Positions 52,171-60,244 of a stretch of DNA of 64,000 bases are shown here, in pieces (position 1 is the first letter of the stretch; each line of letters begins with the position of its first letter). The notes beneath the pieces are model-generated. The model had not been told where the DNA came from and did no database searches. It was given only the letters and a program-made list of their open reading frames with translations. The translations under genes were made by a program, and so were the position numbers. Source of the DNA: Pirellulaceae bacterium (GTDB lineage Bacteria > Planctomycetota > Planctomycetia > Pirellulales > Pirellulaceae); the NCBI GenBank assembly GCA_028280445.1, contig JANQLU010000136.1, forward strand, positions 434,001 to 498,000, given 5' to 3'.

Positions 52171-52707
52171 TTACAATAGGATGATTTCCGGATTCGGGTT
52201 TCCGGATGCGATGGGTTGGTCGATCACAATCCAGTCTTTTTGCCGCTCTCGTTCATTTGCTGCCAACACCGTCGGGAGTTCCTCGGGGTTAACGATCCAC
52301 CCCCGACAGCAATCCGATCCGCACCGGCAGGGAATCGCGGAACTGGCCGGCCACCCGTAATCGATCGTGATCTCTTCGCCCGGATAAATCGTGCGACAGA
52401 CATACAACCCTAGCTCATCTTCTTCGATGAAATCTTCATCGTCTTCATAGTTTGAATAAATCCAGCAATTGGGATCACAGCTATGATTCAAATATCGAAA
52501 CGGCGGATCGGGGTCCAGACTTTCCTCGGGACCCATTTCGATACAATACTCCGAATGATAGTTCGGATCGTATATCAACTGCCCCTGGACAATCGCAATA
52601 GTATTGCCGATATCGATGAACTCGCGGGCAAACACGCCCAGTCCCAATTCGGTCTCGCGAACCGAAACGTAACGTTGAATTTCACTTGGTGTTTTTGCCA
52701 GGATCAT
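52171..52707 (-). CDS. SET-domain protein (putative protein lysine methyltransferase)
   Basis: Bacterial SET-domain protein, 178 residues. The start has GLGVFAREFIDIGNTI; the pseudoknot motif RYLNHSCDPNC is at 71-81 and GEEITIDYGW at 110-119. A post-SET cysteine cluster, CRCGSDCC, is at 127-134; with C81 or a nearby cysteine it would bind zinc. These are the features of AdoMet-dependent lysine methyltransferases. The acidic stretch EDDEDFIEEDE around 88-98 lies within the SET insert. Its start codon nearly touches that of the divergent ATP-grasp gene. Substrate unknown. Confidence 0.9.
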   Translation of the reverse strand: MILAKTPSEIQRYVSVRETELGLGVFAREFIDIGNTIAIVQGQLIYDPNYHSEYCIEMGPEESLDPDPPFRYLNHSCDPNCWIYSNYEDDEDFIEEDELGLYVCRTIYPGEEITIDYGWPASSAIPCRCGSDCCRGWIVNPEELPTVLAANERERQKDWIVIDQPIASGNPNPEIILL

Positions 52708-52712
52708 TGGTT

Positions 52713-53696
52713 TTGAAAAAAGAAAATTCGATATTCGTTTTTGAATGGTTTTCCGCCGGATGCGCCCGCACCGACCACGACTCTCCTAAACATCGCCAAT
52801 TGGCCCGCGAAGGTTTCGAGATGTTCTCGTCCGTGGCGTCGGATATTTTGCGTTGTCGTGACTGGAATGTCCACGGGTTGGCCCAAACCGATTCACAATT
52901 CCAACCGGATCCGCGAATCACATTTCACCCAATTTCGACTGGCGCCAACGTATTTGACCGTATCCGCGAAATCAGTCAATTGACCGATTTTGTAATTATT
53001 ATTGCACCGGAATCTGACATGACCCTTCAGCAGTGCGTCCTCCATGTGGCCGAACGCGAAAAAAAACTGCTCAGTCCAGATGTCCGATTCGTTCAAATCG
53101 CAACCGACAAATGGGAAACCTATCAGCTGCTCCGATCACAAGACATTCCGACGATCGCATCGCAAGTTATACCATTGGACGAGATCGACGATCGAATTTT
53201 TCCCTTTCCACTGGTTGTCAAACCGGTCGATGGATGTGGCAGTCAAAATGTTCATTTCATTTGCGACAACAGTTCCCGATCTGACTTTCAATCCAAAACG
53301 GACGCCGACAAAAACGGTTCGTGGCTGGTCCAACCATTCATTGCTGGTAAATCAATTAGCGTTAGTATTCTGGATGGACAACAGCGGCACATTCTGCCGG
53401 CCACGGAACAGATCTTTGACGCACAACCGATTGGAAATTATGTCGAAAACCGAGATACCCTATCGGAAAACGAGCAAATGCGTGCCGCACAACTTGCCCA
53501 AAACGTTCTGGATGCTGTTCAACCGACCATGGGTTATTGGGGAATCGATATGATTTTGGGACCTTGCACTGCAGGAACCAATGATGTTGTTGTTGAGATA
53601 AACCCTCGTTTTACTTCGTCCTATTCGACGCTTCGCACAATTGTCGAATTTAACCTCGCCGAACAAATGCTTGATAACGCAGTTTCGAAAATGTAG
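52713..53696 (+). CDS. ATP-grasp domain ligase-like protein
   Basis: ATP-grasp family protein of about 327 residues from a TTG at 52713 (AGGA about 9 bases upstream); an earlier TTG at 52686 in the same frame would overlap the SET gene. FPLVVKPVDGCGSQNV is the ATP-binding strand-loop, WLVQPFIAGKSISVSIL the hinge, and GYWGIDMILG...VVEINPRFTSSYSTLR the metal-binding and catalytic end. It resembles ligases associated with tetrahydromethanopterin or methylofuran cofactor synthesis (MfnD-like), which planctomycetes possess, but this is a recollection and not proven. The stop codon TAG belongs to a family B repeat. Confidence 0.82.
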   Translation: MKKENSIFVFEWFSAGCARTDHDSPKHRQLAREGFEMFSSVASDILRCRDWNVHGLAQTDSQFQPDPRITFHPISTGANVFDRIREISQLTDFVIIIAPESDMTLQQCVLHVAEREKKLLSPDVRFVQIATDKWETYQLLRSQDIPTIASQVIPLDEIDDRIFPFPLVVKPVDGCGSQNVHFICDNSSRSDFQSKTDADKNGSWLVQPFIAGKSISVSILDGQQRHILPATEQIFDAQPIGNYVENRDTLSENEQMRAAQLAQNVLDAVQPTMGYWGIDMILGPCTAGTNDVVVEINPRFTSSYSTLRTIVEFNLAEQMLDNAVSKM

Positions 53697-53714
53697 GGCC
53701 GGTTCCTACCGGCC
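53693..53714. repeat. Repeat family B, left half
   Basis: TAGGGCCGGTTCCTACCGGC. It provides the stop codon of the ATP-grasp gene (TAG at 53694-53696), so the repeat has inserted at, or reshaped, the 3' end of that gene. Confidence 0.85.
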
Positions 53715-53734
53715 AATAGGGCAAACTTATTTTT

Positions 53735-53800
53735 GACAGGATTTACAGGATGAACAGGATGTTTTTCGGATCTTATCCTGCCAATCCTGTTGATCCTGTC
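53735..53800. repeat. Repeat family D: ACAGGAT direct and inverted repeats
   Basis: Three units of ACAGGAT about 9 bases apart (53735-53760) are followed after a 14-base loop by the inverse ATCCTGT series (53775-53800). The arms are 26 bases with five mismatches. Similar TCCTGT-type repeats occur scattered in many environmental bacterial genomes. The gap 53697-53969 otherwise holds nothing recognisable. Confidence 0.85.
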
Positions 53801-53969
53801 CAAAAAGATTTGGGAGAGTGCAGTTTGATTGGAACTCGTTGAGTTCGACTCGCGTCATGGTAAAAATCCTCGCTGCATTTCTACATGAGGCTCGTGTTTT
53901 TCATGAATCCACTAAATTTTTGATTTTCTTTGACCGCGATCGACGTCCCCACCCCACTACTTGGTAACC

Positions 53970-55523
53970 ATGAACGATCCAGCAAAGCAATTTGAAACCG
54001 ACACATTGCGAACGAGCGACGCACAACTGCTTGCTCGTTTTGTCGGTACACGTTGCAAACGCGCGTTTTCAGAACTTGTACTTCGGTACTCGGAACTTGT
54101 GATGACCGTTTGCTATCGCGTTTTGCGGCAACAGCAGGATGCAGAAGACGCTTTCCAGGAAACTTTTGTCGTCCTGGCCAAGCGAGCCTCCAAAATTCGC
54201 CATGGTGATTCAGTTTCCAGCTGGTTGTACGGGACAGCTTATCGCGTTTCTCTCGAATTGAGAAAGGCCGCGGTCAGGAGGCGTGAGGTGGAATCAAGTG
54301 CTGAAGTCAAAAAATTGGAACTGTCCGATGGACTCGACGAAATATCGCAGCGCTACGAACAAGAGATTCTGGACCACGAACTGAGCCTCCTCGATTCACA
54401 GTTGAGGGCTCCGTTGGTATTGCATTATTTTTGCGGAATGACTTGTCACCAGATCGGACAAGAGTTGTCGTTGACCAAAGCCGCGGTGGAAAGCCGTTTG
54501 CGGCGAGGTCGAGCACGACTCAAACGGGTTTTGCTGCAACGAGGAATTGCTCTTTCGGCGGTCCTGGGAATTCTGCAAATCGATCAAAGCCAATGTGCCG
54601 CTGCCCTATCTCAAACCTTGATTCAACAAACGGTTGATCAAGCTGTCACTCAATCGGCGTCAACACTTTTGACAAAGACAGAGATTTTCAAGATGAACCA
54701 TTTATCAGGCAGTTTCCTCATTTCATCCGTAGCCGCGTTGACCATTATATTAGCGGTTGTGCTATGGGCGCCATTGAACCACAACGGCAATGCATCAGCC
54801 GATACAGCCATACAAATTCAAACTCCAAATCGCAGCAACATAAATCGCGTGCATTTCAGATTCGTGTCACATCAAATCCGACAGGAATCAAAAGACGACG
54901 AAACGGTTGGAGCTTTGGTAAAAAAACTGATGGCTCTCGATGGGGGTTCCGTTTTGTATGAATTCAAAGACGATGCTGGCAATGTCAATGAGTTGAAAAT
55001 CGATAATAGTTTTGCGGCTCAAAAAAATGGTACGAAAGGTACGATGTATCTCAATGGAATCGCGCTCGACGCGCAAAGTAAAGAAGGCAAAAAAATGCGA
55101 CGCTGGATCGCCCATTGGAATCGTCCAAAAACCTACAAAGAACCAGCAGGAACATTGATCGACGTCGGAAATGGCGTAAGTTTCACACGCTATACCTTTG
55201 TCGACAATGACAAAACCGCCAAGGTCGTCGAAGTCGAACGCAAAGATGGAACCATTAAAGCGATTGGTGGAGCAGTCATTCAAAAAGACTCTAAAGCAGG
55301 CAAACAAATCCGTCGCTGGCTGGCAGCACTCAAACCGGGGCAGCTGTTTTCAATGAAAAAAAATACCGATTCAACTGAGTATGTTTTTCTGGATCATCAA
55401 CTCAGACGAAATTGGGTTACTGAAAAAGGTGACAAGCTGATCGGAAAATACGGCAAGGAGATCGACCAACATTCTGAAACCGGAAAACGGATTTCCAAAT
55501 GGCTCAAGTCTTGGAAAAAATAA
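53970..55523 (+). CDS. ECF sigma factor fused to a membrane helix and extracytoplasmic repeat domain
   Basis: Protein of 517 residues. Sigma-2 (about 20-95, AFSELVLRYSELVMTVCYRVL, DAEDAFQETFVVLAKRA) and sigma-4 (about 125-185, LRAPLVLHYFCGMTCHQIGQELSLTKAAVESRLRRGRARLK) are followed by a planctomycete-type linker (GIALSAVLG...QTLIQQTVDQAV). One membrane helix lies near 248-268. The C-terminal 250 residues lie outside and carry three related units, each with a G..x..S..GKxxRRW core: SKEGKKMRRWIAHW, SKAGKQIRRWLAAL and SETGKRISKWLKSW. No anti-sigma gene is near; the tail may sense a signal directly. The ATG at 53970 is preferred; no ribosome-binding site is evident. Confidence 0.88.
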   Translation: MNDPAKQFETDTLRTSDAQLLARFVGTRCKRAFSELVLRYSELVMTVCYRVLRQQQDAEDAFQETFVVLAKRASKIRHGDSVSSWLYGTAYRVSLELRKAAVRRREVESSAEVKKLELSDGLDEISQRYEQEILDHELSLLDSQLRAPLVLHYFCGMTCHQIGQELSLTKAAVESRLRRGRARLKRVLLQRGIALSAVLGILQIDQSQCAAALSQTLIQQTVDQAVTQSASTLLTKTEIFKMNHLSGSFLISSVAALTIILAVVLWAPLNHNGNASADTAIQIQTPNRSNINRVHFRFVSHQIRQESKDDETVGALVKKLMALDGGSVLYEFKDDAGNVNELKIDNSFAAQKNGTKGTMYLNGIALDAQSKEGKKMRRWIAHWNRPKTYKEPAGTLIDVGNGVSFTRYTFVDNDKTAKVVEVERKDGTIKAIGGAVIQKDSKAGKQIRRWLAALKPGQLFSMKKNTDSTEYVFLDHQLRRNWVTEKGDKLIGKYGKEIDQHSETGKRISKWLKSWKK

Positions 55524-55555
55524 AAAGCGCTCCCAAATCGAAAGTCGGTAAAAAC

Positions 55556-55582
55556 GGCTGGTAGTGCAGTGATCTGCCAGCC
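55556..55582 (+). terminator. Hairpin after the membrane sigma factor gene
   Basis: The stem GGCTGGTAG / CTGCCAGCC has one T-G pair and a 9-base loop, 32 bases after the stop codon. The following TCTTAAATT is a poor T-tract, so termination is uncertain. Confidence 0.45.
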
Positions 55583-55724
55583 TCTTAAATTAGTTGCCAT
55601 AATTGTCGTCAATCGAAAAGATGTCTCGATTTATTCTTAAAATTTTACAATCGGAACTGCAATTTTATCCTGTATTTCGAAACTAACATTTCGAAATCAA
55701 CTCATGTTTGCCGATCAAACCAAA

Positions 55725-56090
55725 ATGAGAACCTGGCAAACATGTATAGCTATCGCGATCATGCCAATTGTTTGCATCGCACTGTTTTATGCAACTCCGC
55801 GTCATCGTCCACAAACGTTTTGGAGCTGCTTACAAAACGCGTTGGACAATTGTCGCTATGACGAGGCTTTGGAACTTCTTCAACACGCCAACGTGGAACG
55901 TCAAGTCAAACATGACAAATGTGGGCTTTGTTGGTTTTCCGAGGACATTGCCTATTACCCAACCGCAAAACCACCGATTCAATCAAGTCGACATGATCAC
56001 TTAATTGGGCGGACTGCTAACTCCCAATTGAACCGGGCTCTAGATGCGTTCGCTGTAAAATACAATCGTATTGCGCAAAGCACCCGTTAG
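55725..56090 (+). CDS. Small membrane-anchored protein, hypothetical
   Basis: Unrecognised protein of 121 residues (ATG at 55725, or 55704 with seven more residues). One hydrophobic helix near the N-terminus (CIAIAIMPIVCIALFY) is followed by a helical segment (WSCLQNALDNCRYDEALELLQHANVERQV) like a single TPR unit and a Cys-containing stretch. There is no ribosome-binding site of note. Codon use resembles neighbouring genes. It converges on the M20 peptidase gene with 10 bases between the stops. Real gene likely but not certain. Confidence 0.5.
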   Translation: MRTWQTCIAIAIMPIVCIALFYATPRHRPQTFWSCLQNALDNCRYDEALELLQHANVERQVKHDKCGLCWFSEDIAYYPTAKPPIQSSRHDHLIGRTANSQLNRALDAFAVKYNRIAQSTR

Positions 56091-56100
56091 TGTTGACAAA

Positions 56101-57291
56101 TTACAACTGGTCTTCGGCGAAACTCATCAACACCGCAGCGGCCAGTTTGGCACGTTCTTCCAAACTCTCGACAATTAGATACTCGTTTGTTGAATGGATG
56201 TCGCCGCCCCGCGGCCCAAACGTGTCGATGTTCGGCAAATTAGATGCGGCAAATTTGTTTCCGTCGCTGGCACCGCCAGTTCCACGCCATTTCACCTGTA
56301 GACCCAGCGCCGTGCCGCAACGTTCAATTCGATTTTGTAACTCACGTGAACGATCATCGAGTTGTTTGGGCGGCGATGTAAAACTGCCGTGCATCTCACA
56401 GGAAATTCCATCCAACGCATTCACTTGCTCCACGACTTTTTTAAAATTGTCCAAGACGATGGTTTGATGTTCCCGCGTTTTGACACGCACGTTGATGCGG
56501 CTGATCGCTAAATCTGGAACCATGTTGAGCGCCCCGCCACCTCCGACTCGACCGACGTTATAAGTCACATCGGGATCAATGTTTAGATCGTGGATCGCCT
56601 GGTTCAACAGTGATGCGGCAACGATGGCATTGCGTCCTTTTTCAAATTCACGTCCGGAATGAGCCGATTTGCCGCGGACCACAAAAACAAAATTGCCGGC
56701 TCCCTTTCGCCAGGAAACCAAAGTGCCGTCAGGCAACGTCGGTTCGAACAACATTCCCCAGTCCGCTTCGGCAGCCCGTTGACGCAGGAACTCGTTACTG
56801 GACGGCGACCCTAATTCTTCGTCGGGATTGATAATCACTTCCCACCCGATTTTTTCCGCATGAGGAGATTGTTCGAGCGCGAGCAATGAATACAACATGA
56901 CCATCAATCCGCCTTTGGCATCCGAAACTCCGGGGCCATTCAAGATGCCATCGTCCAACATCGTGCATTTTTGAAAGGGGCTGGTCGGTTGATAAACCGT
57001 ATCCATGTGAATACAGAGCAAAATCCGTGGGCGCGTCGTGCTCCGTTTGACAAACTGTAATGCTTTGCCCATCGACTGTTGGTCGATCTCGCCGTGTGAA
57101 TTCACGGTTTGATTGGGTGGCAAGTCGATCGAACGAAATTCGCCTCCCAATTCTCCAAACCAATCAATCAACAATTCGCTGACCGACGCAATTCCTGCCA
57201 GATTTCCTGTGCCTGAGTTGATATTGCACAACTGAATGACACGATCGAGTATTTCCTGATTTCTGCCGTTGAGCCAACTGACATCAGTCAC
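56101..57291 (-). CDS. M20-family metallopeptidase (carboxypeptidase G2-like)
   Basis: Zinc hydrolase of the M20 clan, 396 residues. The metal-binding motifs are LLCIHMDTVY (His, bridging Asp), GPGVSDAKGG, INPDEELGS (catalytic Glu pair) and, near the end, GGDIHSTNEY. The dimerisation domain is around 200-300 (GKSAHSGREFEKGRNAI). The best-known relatives are glutamate carboxypeptidases that cut folates or C-terminal glutamate; other M20 enzymes are dipeptidases or deacylases. No signal peptide, so cytoplasmic. It is the last gene of aroB-dprA-M20, 17 bases after the dprA stop codon. Confidence 0.92.
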   Translation of the reverse strand: MTDVSWLNGRNQEILDRVIQLCNINSGTGNLAGIASVSELLIDWFGELGGEFRSIDLPPNQTVNSHGEIDQQSMGKALQFVKRSTTRPRILLCIHMDTVYQPTSPFQKCTMLDDGILNGPGVSDAKGGLMVMLYSLLALEQSPHAEKIGWEVIINPDEELGSPSSNEFLRQRAAEADWGMLFEPTLPDGTLVSWRKGAGNFVFVVRGKSAHSGREFEKGRNAIVAASLLNQAIHDLNIDPDVTYNVGRVGGGGALNMVPDLAISRINVRVKTREHQTIVLDNFKKVVEQVNALDGISCEMHGSFTSPPKQLDDRSRELQNRIERCGTALGLQVKWRGTGGASDGNKFAASNLPNIDTFGPRGGDIHSTNEYLIVESLEERAKLAAAVLMSFAEDQL

Positions 57292-57308
57292 CGCAATTTT
57301 TCCCTTTG

Positions 57309-58445
57309 TTAGACTCGCGAAACCGTCGTGCCCGAAGTCCGACGTATCAATTTCTTCATTTCCAAAATGCTGATTGTCGACAATACACGTTGGATCGGTA
57401 AACCCGTTTCATTGGCAACCGTTTCCATTTCGGTCGGCTCCGACCCGATGGCTTGCAGAATTTTTCGTTCCTGTGCGTTCAACTGCAATTCTGCTGGATG
57501 ATGGATCACTTCGCCCACGGCATTTTGGATGGGTGACTGCAACGGACCCAGTTCTTCTAAAACATCGTCGACTGACTCAACCAATTTTGCGCCATCACGA
57601 ATCAATTGGTGACAACCTCGCGAATTGCGACTATCGACGCGGCCGGGAACAGCAAACACTTCGCGATTCTGTTCGACTGCCAAACGAGCACTGATCAAAG
57701 CCCCGCTGCGCTGGGCCGCTTCGACAACGACAACACCCAATGACAATCCGGAAACGATTCGATTTCGCTGAGGAAAAGCAGTGCTTTTGGGCGGCTGGCC
57801 CGAACTGAGCTCACTGACCACCGCGCCGTTGGCGACGATCTCTTGTGCCAACTCCTGGTGTTCGGCAGGGTAGATGTTGAGATGGCCGCTGCCCAACACT
57901 GCGATGGTTCGACCGCCGGCTTGCAGCGCCGTTCGATGCGCCACGGCATCGATCCCTCGGGCCAATCCTGATACGACCGTATATCCAGCATGCACCAAGT
58001 CTCTGGCCAATCGCTCGGCCACCGATTTGCCGTAATGGGTCGCATGTCGTGTCCCCACGATGGCGATGGCGATTTCGTCGCGATCGAGATAGGTACCACG
58101 GCAGTACAACACGTTGGGCGGGTCGGCAATTTTTGAGAGTAGCTTCGGATATCGATCGGAGTTACGAATGATCGTTTCGATTCCGTGTGTTTGACAAGTG
58201 GCCAATTCGGTTTGCCAATGGTTGTTTTGTTTTGCGGTCGTCAGTGCTTCGATTAATCGAGGGCCAATTTTGGGGATTTGTTTCAACTGTTCCGGAGCCG
58301 CGGACAATACATCTGCCGGTGTCCCAAAGGCCTCGATCAACTGTTCAAACAAACGTGGACCGATTCCCGGTACCATGCTCAAACAAACGGCAGCGGCCGT
58401 TGCGTCAAACGGGGCAGGGTCGTTTTGTGTGGTTGGATTACTCAC
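57309..58445 (-). CDS. dprA: DNA-processing protein DprA/Smf
   Basis: RecA loader for single-stranded DNA in natural transformation, 378 residues. It has N-terminal helix-hairpin-helix sequence (MVPGIGPRLFEQLIEAFG), the Rossmann-fold core (IAIVGTRHATHYGKSVAERLA, YTVVSGLARGIDAVAH, VLGSGHLNIYP, FPQRNRIVSGLSLGVVVVEAA) and a C-terminal winged-helix (ETGLPIQRVLSTISILEMKKLIRR). The start is a GTG ending at 58445 that overlaps the end of aroB by 8 bases. The gene is complete, so DNA uptake or at least DprA function is likely retained. Confidence 0.95.
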   Translation of the reverse strand: MSNPTTQNDPAPFDATAAAVCLSMVPGIGPRLFEQLIEAFGTPADVLSAAPEQLKQIPKIGPRLIEALTTAKQNNHWQTELATCQTHGIETIIRNSDRYPKLLSKIADPPNVLYCRGTYLDRDEIAIAIVGTRHATHYGKSVAERLARDLVHAGYTVVSGLARGIDAVAHRTALQAGGRTIAVLGSGHLNIYPAEHQELAQEIVANGAVVSELSSGQPPKSTAFPQRNRIVSGLSLGVVVVEAAQRSGALISARLAVEQNREVFAVPGRVDSRNSRGCHQLIRDGAKLVESVDDVLEELGPLQSPIQNAVGEVIHHPAELQLNAQERKILQAIGSEPTEMETVANETGLPIQRVLSTISILEMKKLIRRTSGTTVSRV

Positions 58446-59526
58446 GCGTCAACAATGCCTCGATCGTGGAAACGTCAACATCGCGAATGAGATCAACGTT
58501 TCCAATTCGATCTGGCAAAATAAAATTCAGTTTCGTATCGGTAGTTTTTTTATCTCGGTACATGGCTTCGATCAATTTTTCAGGCTCGACATCGGGAACA
58601 TCAATCGGCAAAGCAAACGCTGTTAGCAATTTTCGCTGTCGCTCGATTTCGACATCGCTGACGCGTCCCAACTGGCAAGCCAATCGTATGGCGAAATCCA
58701 TACCGATTGCGATCGCTTCTCCGTGTAAGAATTTTCCATAGCCGCAAACGGCTTCGATTGCGTGGCCGAGCGTGTGGCCGTAATTGAGAATCGCCCGCTG
58801 CCCAGTTGTTTCCCGTTCGTCTTCCGCCACGACATCCGCTTTGAATTGACAACATCGCGCGATCATTTCCTGGAGGCTGTGGGGTTGGCGTTTTTCAATC
58901 GCCAGGGCGTTTTCTCCAAGCCAGTCAAAAAAATCGTTTGACAAAATCACCGCGTATTTGATCACTTCGGCCATTCCCGCATGAAACTGTCGCGCATCCA
59001 ACGTTTGCAGAACTTGCGTGTCGATAATGACTTGTTGCGGTTGCCAGAAAGCACCAACCAGATTTTTTCCTTGCGGTAAATTGACGCCAACTTTACCACC
59101 AACACTGCTGTCGACCTGGGCCAACAACGAAGTCGGAATTTGGACCAAATCCAAACCTCGCAAATAAGTCGCTGCGACAAACCCAGCCAGATCGCCGACC
59201 ACGCCGCCACCGAGCGCGATTACCGTGGCACGTCGATCAATGCCGATTTGAATCATTTCCTGCCACAAACGGTCGACAACCTCGATTGATTTTGAATGTT
59301 CACCGTCAGCGACCACCAAACGATGGACGTCGTTGTCTGAACTGGAAAGCGAGTCACAAAAGCGTTCACCATAAAGTGAATCGACGGTCTGGTCCGTGAT
59401 GACAACCCATTGGCCGGTTCTGTCAATGAATTGATCAATGTTTGCCAGCAGGTCTGGGCCAATGCCAATCTGATACGAGCGATCAGCAAGTTTTACTTGG
59501 ACGGTTTGGCAATCGGTTTCAGGCAT
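58438..59526 (-). CDS. aroB: 3-dehydroquinate synthase
   Basis: Second enzyme of the shikimate pathway, converting DAHP to 3-dehydroquinate with NAD and zinc. 362 residues from the ATG ending at 59526 (MPETDCQTVQVKL). Motifs: the NAD-binding DGEHSKSIEVVDRLW and ALGGGVVGDLAGFVAATYLRG, TSLLAQVDSSVGGKVGVN, and the zinc ligands in AEVIKYAV, LNYGHTLGHAIE and LHGEAIAIGMDFA. All are intact. A frame upstream of the chosen ATG adds 12 hydrophobic residues and is unlikely. Confidence 0.96.
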   Translation of the reverse strand: MPETDCQTVQVKLADRSYQIGIGPDLLANIDQFIDRTGQWVVITDQTVDSLYGERFCDSLSSSDNDVHRLVVADGEHSKSIEVVDRLWQEMIQIGIDRRATVIALGGGVVGDLAGFVAATYLRGLDLVQIPTSLLAQVDSSVGGKVGVNLPQGKNLVGAFWQPQQVIIDTQVLQTLDARQFHAGMAEVIKYAVILSNDFFDWLGENALAIEKRQPHSLQEMIARCCQFKADVVAEDERETTGQRAILNYGHTLGHAIEAVCGYGKFLHGEAIAIGMDFAIRLACQLGRVSDVEIERQRKLLTAFALPIDVPDVEPEKLIEAMYRDKKTTDTKLNFILPDRIGNVDLIRDVDVSTIEALLTRE

Positions 59527-59629
59527 CACGACGAATCGAAAAAGAACAATTACAATGACCAATCTAACTCAAAACTCGCCGTTTTTATACGCCAGCAAAT
59601 CCACTTTCATTTGATTGGGAAACGACCCC

Positions 59630-60244
59630 ATGCAGATTGTGTTAGGTACCAACAACAAAAAAAAATTACTTGAACTGGATCTCCTGTTAGGTCCGCTCGG
59701 TTTTGATTTAAAAACGCTTTCGGATTTCCCAAATGCCGTCGAGGTCGAAGAAACCGGGACAACTTTTGCAGAAAATGCGGCATTGAAGGCGACTGTTCAA
59801 GCCAAAAATCTCAATCAGTGGGTGGTTGGTGAGGACAGCGGGTTATCGGTCGACGCGCTCGACGGAAAACCGGGTGTTTATTCAGCGCGATACGCTGGCG
59901 CGGACGCCGATGATGCTGCCAACAATGCCAAACTGTTGCACGAACTGCGGGATGTCCCTTATGCGAAACGAACGGCGCATTACACCAGCCATATCACTTT
60001 ATCGGATCCCGAGGGAAACGTTTTGATTGATTGCGAAGATTACTGCTGCGGTCTGATCGGCACGGAAGCTCAGGGAACGGCCGGATTTGGATATGACCCT
60101 CTGTTCATTATTCCAGAATACGACCTGACGTTTGGGCAACTGGGCAACACGATCAAATCGATTCTCAGTCATCGCGCGCGGGCGATGCGCAAATTCATCC
60201 CTCAGTTGATACGAATCAAGGAAACTGTCGTATCGGTTCAATAG
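59630..60244 (+). CDS. rdgB: XTP/dITP diphosphatase (RdgB/HAM1 family)
   Basis: House-cleaning pyrophosphatase for non-canonical purine nucleotides, 204 residues. VLGTNNKKKLLELD is the N-terminal substrate loop, ETGTTFAENAALKA the metal/phosphate part, EDSGLSVDALDGKPGVYSARYAG the signature, and GFGYDPLFII and SHRARAMRKF the C-terminal motifs. The ATG at 59630 is chosen; a TTG five codons earlier is possible. The 3' end overlaps that of asnB by 7 bases on the opposite strand. Confidence 0.96.
   Translation: MQIVLGTNNKKKLLELDLLLGPLGFDLKTLSDFPNAVEVEETGTTFAENAALKATVQAKNLNQWVVGEDSGLSVDALDGKPGVYSARYAGADADDAANNAKLLHELRDVPYAKRTAHYTSHITLSDPEGNVLIDCEDYCCGLIGTEAQGTAGFGYDPLFIIPEYDLTFGQLGNTIKSILSHRARAMRKFIPQLIRIKETVVSVQ

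Noticed and set aside
53735..53800. ACAGGAT series as a CRISPR array
   Set aside because: Units are 7 bases with 2-base gaps and an inverse arm; there are no spacers of 30-40 bases and no cas genes.
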